Source: CAZGNZ01 sp964527215 (GTDB lineage Bacteria > Fidelibacterota > Marinisomatia > SCGC-AAA003-L08 > JACNLC01). From it: 64,000 bases of DNA. This document shows, piece after piece, positions 36,416 to 44,328 of the stretch. How positions within the stretch are numbered: position 1 is the stretch's first letter; each line of letters starts with the position of its first letter. The DNA lies in contig CAZGNZ010000004.1 of NCBI GenBank assembly GCA_964527215.1, positions 1 through 64,000 of the forward strand. Reading direction: 5' to 3'. Made by a program: the position numbers and the translations under genes. The notes under the pieces were generated by a model that made no database searches, was not told the DNA's origin, and saw only the letters and a list, made by a program, of their open reading frames with translations.

Positions 36416-36951
36416 AATTAAATCTGAATGTGAAATGGGCTCTGATAATGATATTTAGTTCTCTTCAAATCCTGACGGCTTCTGATAAACAGACACCGCT
36501 GAAGACCGTTCAGTTTGTGGACCTTGAGCGATTTATGGGTGACTGGTACGTCATTGCAAATATTCCAACGATGTTCGAGAAGGGTGCCGTCAATGCTGTC
36601 GAAAATTATTCATGGAATGAAAAGGGTTATGTTGATGTAACATTCACATATCGAAAAGACAAACCAGACGGCAAGTTGAAATCCATGACTCAAAAAGGGT
36701 TCATATTTGATACTGTCACAAATGCAGAATGGAGAATCCAGCCGATTTGGCCCTTCAGGTTTGGCTATCTGGTCATTGACCTGGATGATGAATACAGTTA
36801 TACTGTCATTGGTGTGCCCAATCGGAAATATGTCTGGATAATGGCAAGGGAAAACCAGATTGAATCTCATATCTATGAGGAAATATTGGCCCGCCTTGAA
36901 CAGCAGGGCTACGATATCCAAATGATTCAAAAGGTCCCTCAAATCTGGTAA
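36412..36951 (+). CDS. Bacterial lipocalin (Blc-like)
   Basis: After a signal peptide (about 1-24) the mature protein has the lipocalin GxW signature in RFMGDWYVIANIPTMFEKGA, and later strands GYVDVTFTYRKD, WPFRFGYLVIDLDDEYSYTV and YVWIMARENQI. No lipobox Cys is seen, so it is probably periplasmic rather than lipid-anchored as in E. coli Blc. It closes the DUF2878-START-DUF1295 operon and probably binds lysophospholipid or a modified fatty acid. Confidence 0.88.
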   Translation: MKLNLNVKWALIMIFSSLQILTASDKQTPLKTVQFVDLERFMGDWYVIANIPTMFEKGAVNAVENYSWNEKGYVDVTFTYRKDKPDGKLKSMTQKGFIFDTVTNAEWRIQPIWPFRFGYLVIDLDDEYSYTVIGVPNRKYVWIMARENQIESHIYEEILARLEQQGYDIQMIQKVPQIW

Positions 36952-36967
36952 ACGGAATTCTTTCAAG

Positions 36968-37141
36968 ATGAATAAATTTCCCCGCCCGTCAGCCGACGGG
37001 ACGGGGGTTCAGTAAGCGATCGGGTCATTAACTGTTTCACCGCCGCGCCAAGTGACGGATTTTCAACAAGCGGCGGGGAATGCACCTTGTTACACTTTTC
37101 CGTCAGGAGACGGATTAAAAATCCGCCAACTGGCGGATTCA
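36968..37141 (-). mobile_element. Family B repeat, full copy 3 (reverse orientation)
   Basis: Read on the minus strand it starts tgaatccgccagttggcgga, contains ttccccgccgcttgttgaaa and ends with the gtcagc-gacggg palindrome and a variant of ggggaaattcat. It fills the gap between lipocalin and the FakA-DegV gene, and its end touches the ribosome site (aaaggagc) of the latter. Confidence 0.7.
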
Positions 37142-37152
37142 AAGGAGCTGCC

Positions 37153-38952
37153 ATGATTAAAGTCGGAATCAAGCATAAAATACAATACCTGGACGGGATA
37201 CGGTTCAGAGTGGCATTTATTGCCGGGGCACAGGAAATTATCAGGGATAAGGCATTTCTGAACCGAATCAATGTTTTTCCTGTCCCTGATGCAGATACCG
37301 GTACCAATCTGGCGTCAACGGTTCAGGCGGTGGCTGCGGATCTGCCGGAAGATCACAATCTTGGCAAAGTTTTAAAGGCAGCTTCAGATTCTGCGCTGAT
37401 GAACAGCCGGGGGAATTCAGGGATAATTTTTGCGCAGTTCATATTTGGATTATCAGCGGCACTTGGAGCATCCAAAGCAATTACTGTCAAGCAGTTTTCA
37501 AAAGCAGTGAAAGACAGCGTAAACCATGCGTATTCGTCATTGACCCATCCGGTAGAAGGGACCATTTTAACAGTCATGCGGGTCTGGTCGGATAAGATTT
37601 CCGATCTGTGTGCAGATGCGGATGATTTTGAACAGGTGCTGACTCTATCGCATCAGACGGCAGTCAGGGCGCTGGAGAATACCCCGGAACAGCTGGATGT
37701 TTTGAAAAAAGCAGGTGTGGTTGACTCCGGGGCGAAAGGATTTGTGGATTTACTGACAGGCATCAAAAATTTCATGACTGAAGGGGATCTGCGTGAGGTT
37801 CCCGAGTTTGACCAGCCGGAAAGTGAATCTGAAATCCATCATTTCAACGGCGAAGAGATTATTCACTATCGATTTTGTACCGAAGCCCTTCTAAGTGACA
37901 GTAAACTGGATTTTGTGAAAATAAAACGGAAGGCAGAGACATTTGGAGATTCCGTGGTTGTTGCGGGTTCCCCAAAAAAACTGCGGCTGCACGTCCATAC
38001 AAACCGACCGGATGAACTCTTTGACTGGCTGAGAAACCTGGGGAATCTGAACAGCCTGAAAGCCGAAGACATGCAGCGGCAGTTTGAAGTAAGTCACAAA
38101 CGTAAATTTCCAGTAGCCCTAGTGACAGATTCGGCCTGTGATTTGCCTTCAGAGATTCTGGAAAAATACCAGATCAACGTCATCCCGTTCACCCTGAATT
38201 TTGGTGAAAACAGCTATTTGGACAAGGTAACGATAACGCCTGAAAAATTCTATCAGCTGCTTGAGACAGAATCCGTTCATCCCACCACAGCTCAGCCTGC
38301 CCCTGCACTTGTCAATAACATGCTTGAATTTTTAATGACGCATTATAAATCCGTGATTTGTGTGCATATCTCCAGCGGCCTGAGCGGTGTGTACAATCTG
38401 GCCGTGCAGGCTGCCAGGGAATTTGATGAGAATAAGGTCCTTGTGATCGATTCCCGCCAGCTTTCTGTGTCGGAGGGATTGATAGTATATCGGATTGCGC
38501 AGGCGGTAGAGTCAGGGAAATCGATGGATGAAATACAGTCGCTGGTGCCGGGCTGGCTTGAAAAAACAAAAGTGTTTGTGGATATAGCCACCCTGAAATA
38601 CATGGTGCGCGGCGGCCGGGTCAGCCCTATGAAAGGGGCAATGGCGCAGCTGCTGAATTTAAAGCCCATCATATCCCTGGATGAAAATGGAAAAGGGGTC
38701 GCAAGCGGGAAATCATTCAGCCGAAAGGCAAACATGAAAAAGATCATTGGTCTTGCTTCGGATTTTGCTGCTGAAAATCCCGTCTGGTCGTATGCAATTG
38801 TGCATGCCAAATCAAAAGAACGGGCACAGACGTACGCCGGTTTATTGGAAAAGGAAATTGGAAAACCCCCAGCCTATATACAGGAAATTTCCCCTGTTGT
38901 AGGGGCGCACAATGGGATCGGTGTTGTCGGAATTGGCATTATGTCAAATTAA
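37153..38952 (+). CDS. FakA-DegV fusion: fatty acid kinase with its lipid-carrier domain
   Basis: The N-terminal 200 residues are a DhaL/DAK2 kinase domain with NVFPVPDADTGTNLASTV (metal-binding Asp residues) and SRGNSGIIFAQF. The middle (about 215-320) matches the FakA central region. The last 280 residues are a DegV/FakB domain (VTDSACDLPSEI, then HISSGLSGVYNLAV and MVRGGRVSP). In other bacteria FakA and FakB are separate and together phosphorylate exogenous fatty acids; here they are one polypeptide. The start is the ATG at 37153 with aaaggagc upstream. It leads the CarH-like and bcp genes. Confidence 0.87.
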   Translation: MIKVGIKHKIQYLDGIRFRVAFIAGAQEIIRDKAFLNRINVFPVPDADTGTNLASTVQAVAADLPEDHNLGKVLKAASDSALMNSRGNSGIIFAQFIFGLSAALGASKAITVKQFSKAVKDSVNHAYSSLTHPVEGTILTVMRVWSDKISDLCADADDFEQVLTLSHQTAVRALENTPEQLDVLKKAGVVDSGAKGFVDLLTGIKNFMTEGDLREVPEFDQPESESEIHHFNGEEIIHYRFCTEALLSDSKLDFVKIKRKAETFGDSVVVAGSPKKLRLHVHTNRPDELFDWLRNLGNLNSLKAEDMQRQFEVSHKRKFPVALVTDSACDLPSEILEKYQINVIPFTLNFGENSYLDKVTITPEKFYQLLETESVHPTTAQPAPALVNNMLEFLMTHYKSVICVHISSGLSGVYNLAVQAAREFDENKVLVIDSRQLSVSEGLIVYRIAQAVESGKSMDEIQSLVPGWLEKTKVFVDIATLKYMVRGGRVSPMKGAMAQLLNLKPIISLDENGKGVASGKSFSRKANMKKIIGLASDFAAENPVWSYAIVHAKSKERAQTYAGLLEKEIGKPPAYIQEISPVVGAHNGIGVVGIGIMSN

Positions 38953-38959
38953 TGGATAG

Positions 38960-39832
38960 ATGGACATGCCTGTAAAAAAAGTTTTCAATTCAATTGAAGC
39001 CGCCCGGATTCTCGGGGTAAATGTTTCCACAGTCAAACGATGGACGGACAGCGGAAAGCTGGACTGTATGCAGACACCGGGGGGTCACAGAAAATTCCTG
39101 ATGAAACACTTTGATGCCTTTTTAAAGGCTCAGCCGCGTCATGCAGGAAACGTGTCCATGCCGCTGGGTATAGGAACATTTGCAGAACGGACCAACCACC
39201 TCATCCAATCCGGTGATTTTGAAGAACTGCAGCCGATCCTGCAGCATGCCGCGCTGTCCGCAGACCGGGATGAGATCCAGTTGATCTTAAACGGTCTGGT
39301 TCTGGTCCAATATCCGATATATGTGATTTTTGACAAATTGCTGACACCTGTACTGCACTCACTTGGTGATCTGTGGGATCAGGGAAAACTCAGTATCATG
39401 GAAGAACATGTCGCATCCCAGCTGATTCGGGACTGTGTGGTCGAACTGCAGGACATTGCCGCTGTACCCGTTACGTCATCTAATCCGGCCCTTTGTTTAA
39501 GCTTTGAAGACGATCAGCATGATATCGCGATAAAGATGGTGCAGGTTGTGCTGCTGAGTACAGGAACGTCAGTCATCAGTACCGGACATCGCACTCCCGT
39601 GGGTGAACTTGAACGGGCTATTCAGCGATATAAACCGGGGAAAATCTATATTTCCGCGACATTTATTGAAAAACAGAAGGAGATGGCGCAGAAATTTGAG
39701 TCTGCAGTGGAAATCTGCAGCAGACATAAGATTCCCCTGTTTGTCGGCGGACAGGGAATGTCACATCTGAAGACCGAACCGAATGACGGATATCAGAGAC
39801 TGAACACATTTGAAGATGTTTACCATTCATGA
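38960..39832 (+). CDS. MerR-family regulator with B12-binding domain (CarH/LitR-like)
   Basis: Residues 9-60 form a MerR-type helix-turn-helix (ARILGVNVSTVKRWTDSGKL). The middle is the four-helix cobalamin cap with Trp139, then Glu149 and His150, giving the W-x9-EH motif that contacts the adenosyl group in CarH. The C-terminal Rossmann-like B12 domain carries Asp185-x-His187, with Ala190 where a Gly is usual. In Thermus CarH the protein is a dark repressor released by light. The position after Trp139 is Asp, so the His132 light-locked ligand of that protein is lacking. It is 8 bp after the FakA-DegV stop. Light sensing is inferred. Confidence 0.82.
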   Translation: MDMPVKKVFNSIEAARILGVNVSTVKRWTDSGKLDCMQTPGGHRKFLMKHFDAFLKAQPRHAGNVSMPLGIGTFAERTNHLIQSGDFEELQPILQHAALSADRDEIQLILNGLVLVQYPIYVIFDKLLTPVLHSLGDLWDQGKLSIMEEHVASQLIRDCVVELQDIAAVPVTSSNPALCLSFEDDQHDIAIKMVQVVLLSTGTSVISTGHRTPVGELERAIQRYKPGKIYISATFIEKQKEMAQKFESAVEICSRHKIPLFVGGQGMSHLKTEPNDGYQRLNTFEDVYHS

Positions 39833-39843
39833 AAGGAAATTTA

Positions 39844-40365
39844 ATGAAAGTATTGCTCACAGGAATTATTTTGCTGGGACTCGCAGCAGGGTCCGACGTA
39901 TCACTCAAAGTGGGTGATCCAGCACCGGATTTTGAGTTAACAGACCAGGACAGCGTGATTCAGCGTCTGTCAGACTACGAGGGTCAGAAAGTTGCCGTTT
40001 ATTTTTATCCCAAAGATGATACGCCAGGCTGTACAAAAGAAGCCTGTTCAATCAGGGATAATTTCTCCACTTTCGAAAAAGCAGGTATTCAGGTGTTCGG
40101 GATCAGTTATGATTCACCGGAAAGCCACAAGAAATTTGCAGATAAATATCAACTGCCCTTCTCACTGCTCAGTGATACCGATAAATCAACTGCCAAAGCA
40201 TACGGATCAGATGGATTTTTCACACCCAAAAGAAAAACATTCCTGATTGATGAACAGGGGATCCTGTTTAAAATTTATAATGATGTGGACGTCACCACCC
40301 ATGGGGCTCAAATCCTTGAGGATTTCAAAACGCAGAAGGATTCCGGGACCGATCCCAATAAGTAG
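39844..40365 (+). CDS. bcp: Exported thiol peroxidase, Bcp/PrxQ type
   Basis: It reduces peroxides using thioredoxin. An N-terminal signal (about 1-16, LLTGIILLGLAAG) exports it; the peroxiredoxin core has PKDDTPGCTKEACSIRD, with peroxidatic Cys and resolving Cys five residues apart, as in PrxQ. I begin at the ATG at 39844 because aaagga precedes it; an ATG at 39829 overlaps the CarH-like stop. Sharing an operon with the B12 regulator suggests a response to photo-oxidative stress; this is inferred. Confidence 0.87.
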   Translation: MKVLLTGIILLGLAAGSDVSLKVGDPAPDFELTDQDSVIQRLSDYEGQKVAVYFYPKDDTPGCTKEACSIRDNFSTFEKAGIQVFGISYDSPESHKKFADKYQLPFSLLSDTDKSTAKAYGSDGFFTPKRKTFLIDEQGILFKIYNDVDVTTHGAQILEDFKTQKDSGTDPNK

Positions 40366-40471
40366 AGTGTAAAATATCTTGTTCATCGTACTTCCTGCCG
40401 TGTATGCTCTCATCTGCGGCAGGATGATGTATGATATCATCAGCTGAAATCGACCCAGAAGCTGCATTTAA

Positions 40472-40700
40472 CCCGCATATTTCATGAGAAAATCCAGGTG
40501 TAAAATGTTCGCATTTTCCGGACGATGACATATCTGGTTGAATCTGCTCCGTCCGTCAGCTGACGGGTGAGGTTTCAGTAATCGATCGGGTCATTAACTA
40601 TTTCGCCGCCACGCCATCTGGCAGATTGAAATATCTTGCCTCGCCCTGCATAATCAACCAGCTCCAGCATCTCATTACGAAGCCTCATGAAATATCCGGG
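40472..40700 (+). mobile_element. Family A repeat, copy 5 (short subtype with a B-like segment)
   Basis: Inverted ends cccgcatatttcatgaga and tcatgaaatatccggg, flanked by TTAA and TGAA (one mismatch). The middle includes gtcagctgacggg and gatcgggtcattaac, a block shared with family B copies at 36968 and 48800, so the two families have recombined or one landed in the other. It fills much of the gap 40366-40929 with no gene. Confidence 0.7.
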
Positions 40701-40873
40701 TGAATAACTGCGCACACAGGATGTTGAGAGAGCCAAGGGGCAGAGGTTGATGGTCAACAGCCAGATTTCAGCAATGGTGAATCAAATGAAATGAATGGTT
40801 TGGGCATCATGAAGGATAGAGGTGTGTTGTCCGCCGTTGAGCAGCGGATCGATTGATTTGGCAGATATAGAAA

Positions 40874-40918
40874 GGACGCTGACAGACCATCACACCCTTG
40901 ATGTCTGTGTCAGCGCCC
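40874..40918 (-). terminator. Terminator hairpin after the beta-helix gene
   Basis: On the minus strand the arms gggcgctgacacagacatca and tgatggtctgtcagcgtcc form a long, slightly imperfect stem with a short loop, followed by ttt. It lies 12 bp after the stop of the beta-helix protein. Confidence 0.5.
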
Positions 40919-40929
40919 TGTTTAGGAAA

Positions 40930-42831
40930 TTACTTCACCAGCTGAATTTTCCGTATGCACTCCTGATTGGCAGTCTGGAGCTGGACAAGGTAAAAACCGC
41001 TTGCATATTCGGCCGCGTTCCAGGAAATCCTGTGGTTTCCCGAGAGCAGCTGACTGTCAGCCAGTGTAGCAACTTCGCGTCCTGTGATATCAAATACTTT
41101 CAACGTGACTGGTCCGGCTTGCGCCAGTGAAAACGGGATGGTCAGCACTGGATTGAATGGATTGGGGTAGGGTTCTCCCAATCCATACTGAGTTGGATGG
41201 TCTGCGTAATGCACTGACACTGCCTGTCCGCTGAGATCAGCTGCGATGAAATCAGCAAGTTGAACATCAGCTGTGATTTGGGCAATCAGGGCATCTGACA
41301 GGGGCGAACCGCTGAGGTTGTAGGCCAACAGCATATGATCGTTGGTTCTGCACTCCCACCCGGAAGGACAATGAGGGTGGATGGTGGCGGGATCTTTCAG
41401 CGTAATCTGTATCCCGGCGATGGGAGTGTCTGATTCCAGATATATTAGCCCGTCATCGCTGTGGATTCTGGCTGTTCCGGAATCAGTGGCTGAAGAGCGT
41501 GCGGGCAGTTCCAGAATGATATTGATAAGCTGGATAACATCCAGCACATCCAGTGCTGCATCGCCGTTCATGTCACTGCACCAGAAGACGTATGGGTCTT
41601 CAGGTTCGGTATTCAAGATATAATTGACAATCTGGACCACATCCAGAACGTTCAGGGCATCATCAGCGTTCGGATCTCCAAGGAGATAAGTAAACTCCCA
41701 GCTGCCCATATCCGGTGCATCACCGGCCCATGTATCATCAGGAAGATAATAAAAACTTTCATCCAGCGGCAGAATGTTGATTCCTGAGTCAATGCAGGGT
41801 GAGTCCGGCAGCAGCGCAAAGTCGGCATTCTCCGAGTCCAGAAAGCAGGGTGGTTCATTGATCCAATCGGGATAAAGATAGCAGCTGCCATGTTCGTCGC
41901 TGACAATTCCGTTCTCTCCGTCTTCTATATTGGAGGTTCCGATGGTGACGCTGCAGTCACCAAATCCATTCATCCAGAACAATTCAATCTCTGCACCTGG
42001 ATTGTCCCAAAATATGGAGTTGTATATGAAGCATGATGAGTTGTCGGACAGGATCAGGGCTGAGTTGTTATAGGAGGACTCGTTGTTCACCACTGTAATT
42101 TTATTCATAACGGCATGACCTTCATTATGAAGATGTATCGCTCCGCCGCCTGAAACAGCCTCATTGTCATGGAAGGTGCAGTTATGAATCTCCGGATTGG
42201 AATTTTCAATAAACAGACCGCCGCCGCCGCCGTAGTTGGCATTGTTCATTCGGAATATCACGTTGCGAAGGATCGGAATTTGTGATTGATAGATTCCTAT
42301 ACCACCTCCAAAATTGGAAGTATTGTATTCAACGATGCAGTTTTCCAGAATGGGATTAGCCCCCATTGAGATTGCGATCCCGCCGCCAATGCCGCTGTGG
42401 TCTGCAGCTTCGGCATTATTGCCGGTGATTATGAGATTTCTCAGTGTCGGACTGCTGGTATCGCGAACAACCACCCCGCCGCCGATTACGGAACTTCCGG
42501 TATCGTATCCGTTTCCGCCGGTTATTGTAAACCCATCAAGCACAGCCAGTTCCGATTCTCCGCTGACGGCCAGTACCGCCGATCCGGCAAACTGACCATG
42601 AATGGTGGTCAACTCAGGACCATCGGTACTGTGGATGGTGATAGATTTACCGTGAAAGTTGACTTGCCCGTAATGTGTTCCGGGTCCGGCCAGAATTTCA
42701 TCACCATTTACCGCAATGTCAATGGCTTCCTGAATGGTGGCAAAATCATCCGGTACATGATAGGTGGCAGCATTTAGCCAGCCCATAAGCAACAGGAGGA
42801 CGGTCATTGTAATTCGACATATTTTAATCAT
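40930..42831 (-). CDS. Secreted right-handed beta-helix protein with dockerin repeats and T9SS sorting domain
   Basis: A signal peptide (about 1-22) leads a right-handed parallel beta-helix (about 25-370), with repeats of the form ITGGNG, IGGGIAIS and GGGGLFIENS found in polysaccharide lyases and adhesins. Two dockerin-like Ca-binding repeats follow (GDPNADDALNVLDVVQIVN and SDMNGDAALDVLDVIQLIN). The C-terminus has YPNPFNPVLTIPFSL and ends IRKIQLVK, the type IX secretion signal. I start at the ATG at 42831 with aaagga upstream; earlier in-frame starts would add 26 residues lacking a signal. It probably acts outside the cell; the substrate is unknown. Confidence 0.85.
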   Translation of the reverse strand: MIKICRITMTVLLLLMGWLNAATYHVPDDFATIQEAIDIAVNGDEILAGPGTHYGQVNFHGKSITIHSTDGPELTTIHGQFAGSAVLAVSGESELAVLDGFTITGGNGYDTGSSVIGGGVVVRDTSSPTLRNLIITGNNAEAADHSGIGGGIAISMGANPILENCIVEYNTSNFGGGIGIYQSQIPILRNVIFRMNNANYGGGGGLFIENSNPEIHNCTFHDNEAVSGGGAIHLHNEGHAVMNKITVVNNESSYNNSALILSDNSSCFIYNSIFWDNPGAEIELFWMNGFGDCSVTIGTSNIEDGENGIVSDEHGSCYLYPDWINEPPCFLDSENADFALLPDSPCIDSGINILPLDESFYYLPDDTWAGDAPDMGSWEFTYLLGDPNADDALNVLDVVQIVNYILNTEPEDPYVFWCSDMNGDAALDVLDVIQLINIILELPARSSATDSGTARIHSDDGLIYLESDTPIAGIQITLKDPATIHPHCPSGWECRTNDHMLLAYNLSGSPLSDALIAQITADVQLADFIAADLSGQAVSVHYADHPTQYGLGEPYPNPFNPVLTIPFSLAQAGPVTLKVFDITGREVATLADSQLLSGNHRISWNAAEYASGFYLVQLQTANQECIRKIQLVK

Positions 42832-43061
42832 GTAAAATATCCTTTGTTTTTGGGTGCATGTATTGCGGCCATACTGTGGATCGGAGGTGTGGAATTCTGA
42901 TAATTTCATTGGGGCCGCAATGAAATCTTACAGGCTGCTCATTCGTATGGGCAACCCTACGAAACCTTTACATGACGCCGGGGTGATTAAAATATTTCCG
43001 CGATATGATTACTGGATGGAGCGTTTTCCAGGTGAGAATGGTCAAGGATATGGATTCGGCT

Positions 43062-43409
43062 TGAATCCGCCAGTGGGCGGATTTTTAATCCGTCTACTGA
43101 GGGACGAGTGTAACTGGGTGCATTCCCCGCCGCTTGTTGGAAATCCGCCATTTGGCGCGGCGGCGAAATAAAAAATGATTATATCACTAACCCGAATATT
43201 TCATGAGAAATCTATTCCGATGATGGATCTGCTCAATTCTACAGCGTTATACTCGAAAAATGTTTTCAACGTACTGTCCAGTACGATTTCACTCATTTTT
43301 CTTCATATGCCTTGTAGAGTCAATCATTTTCATCATCTCATTACGAAATCTCATGAAATATCCGGACTAACGATACCCATCCCGTCAGCTGACGGGCGGG
43401 GAAATTCAT
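43062..43409 (+). mobile_element. Family B repeat, copy 2, split by a family A element
   Basis: Outside positions 43191-43370 this matches the full B copy at 14785 almost base for base: tgaatccgccagtgggcgga at the left, cccgtcagctgacgggcggg and gaaattcat at the right. The A element and its CTAA duplication interrupt it at atcactaa. The gap 42832-43491 contains nothing else supported. Confidence 0.82.
43191..43366 (+). mobile_element. Family A repeat, copy 6, inserted in family B
   Basis: A 176-bp internally deleted copy with ends cccgaatatttcatgaga and tctcatgaaatatccgga. CTAA flanks it on both sides (43187-43190 and 43367-43370), a clean 4-bp target duplication verified against the unoccupied B copy at 14785. 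Confidence 0.88.
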
Positions 43410-43491
43410 CGGACTCGGCACTGTCTGCAGTAAGCGTCCGTATTGGTCCCGACAGAAGCTTCAGATGAATCGGTCAGGTGCCGATTTCACT

Positions 43492-44328
43492 TCAGAATCG
43501 GCACAATGCCTTGTACAAATTTTCCCCAGGGGGAAGGGACATCTTTTTTCGAATTCGGTGACGATAAATTTCTATGGTTGACGGTTCGAGGTAAAATATG
43601 GCAGCTATATCTTTCGACTGAAAATTCAATCTGATCATGGCGCACACTTTCAGCTCCCGCTGTGTGAGGTCCGGAAACTGCTCCAGCAGCCGGGGATAAA
43701 ACCGACTGTGAATTTCACCGAACCACTGATCGAATTCCTCCCAGTCCGGTTTATCCGTCAAATTGCCGCCAAACCTTTTCAGTACCCGATCAATGCGGTC
43801 TATCAGATCAATGTGGTTTTTCTTAACCAGTTCTTTTAATTGATCATAAACGGAATTGAGCAGTTCCTGTTTCTCGTGAAGATGCAGTGAGGCGGTGATC
43901 AGTTTGCGCTTCAGATGCTCTGTCCTTAATGCAATTTTCTCCCGTTCAGCCATTCTTAGATGAATTTGCGTGTTCAGTCTGGCTTTCAATTCAGCATGCC
44001 TGAACGGTTTGGTTACATAATCGACCGCTCCCAATTCAAAGGCTTTCAGGATGCTCTGTTCATCCGTGTGGACGGTAAAAAAAATCACGGGTGTGTCAAG
44101 GTTCAATCCTTTTCTCTGGATAATTCTACACGCCTCATAGCCGTCCATCACCGGCATTTCTATGTCAAGCAGAATCACTTCGAATACAGTCTTGGAGCAT
44201 CGCTGCACAGCCTCAGCACCATTGCGGGCAATATGAATTTTAACCGGCATATCCTTGAGAATCCCGCCCACCACCTGAAGGCTGGCGGTATCGTCATCCA
44301 CTATTAATATACGAATATCAGAATCCAA
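43492..44328 (-). CDS. Response regulator with LuxR-type DNA-binding domain
   Basis: Residues 5-125 are a receiver domain with the acidic pair in VDDD, the phospho-acceptor Asp in ILLDIEMPVMDGYE and Lys in TKPF. A helical linker of about 80 residues follows, and a LuxR-type HTH at the end (LTQRELKVCAMIRLNFQSKDIAAIF). The start is a TTG at 44328, directly after the kinase stop, with a strong gggagg 8 bases before; it is the only start that fits the ribosome site. It should regulate target genes in answer to the kinase encoded upstream. Confidence 0.87.
   Translation of the reverse strand: MDSDIRILIVDDDTASLQVVGGILKDMPVKIHIARNGAEAVQRCSKTVFEVILLDIEMPVMDGYEACRIIQRKGLNLDTPVIFFTVHTDEQSILKAFELGAVDYVTKPFRHAELKARLNTQIHLRMAEREKIALRTEHLKRKLITASLHLHEKQELLNSVYDQLKELVKKNHIDLIDRIDRVLKRFGGNLTDKPDWEEFDQWFGEIHSRFYPRLLEQFPDLTQRELKVCAMIRLNFQSKDIAAIFYLEPSTIEIYRHRIRKKMSLPPGENLYKALCRF

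Noticed and set aside
40376..40440. Hairpin tcctgccg/cggcagga after bcp as terminator
   Set aside because: The stem is good but the loop is long and no T-run follows on either strand, so the assignment was left out.
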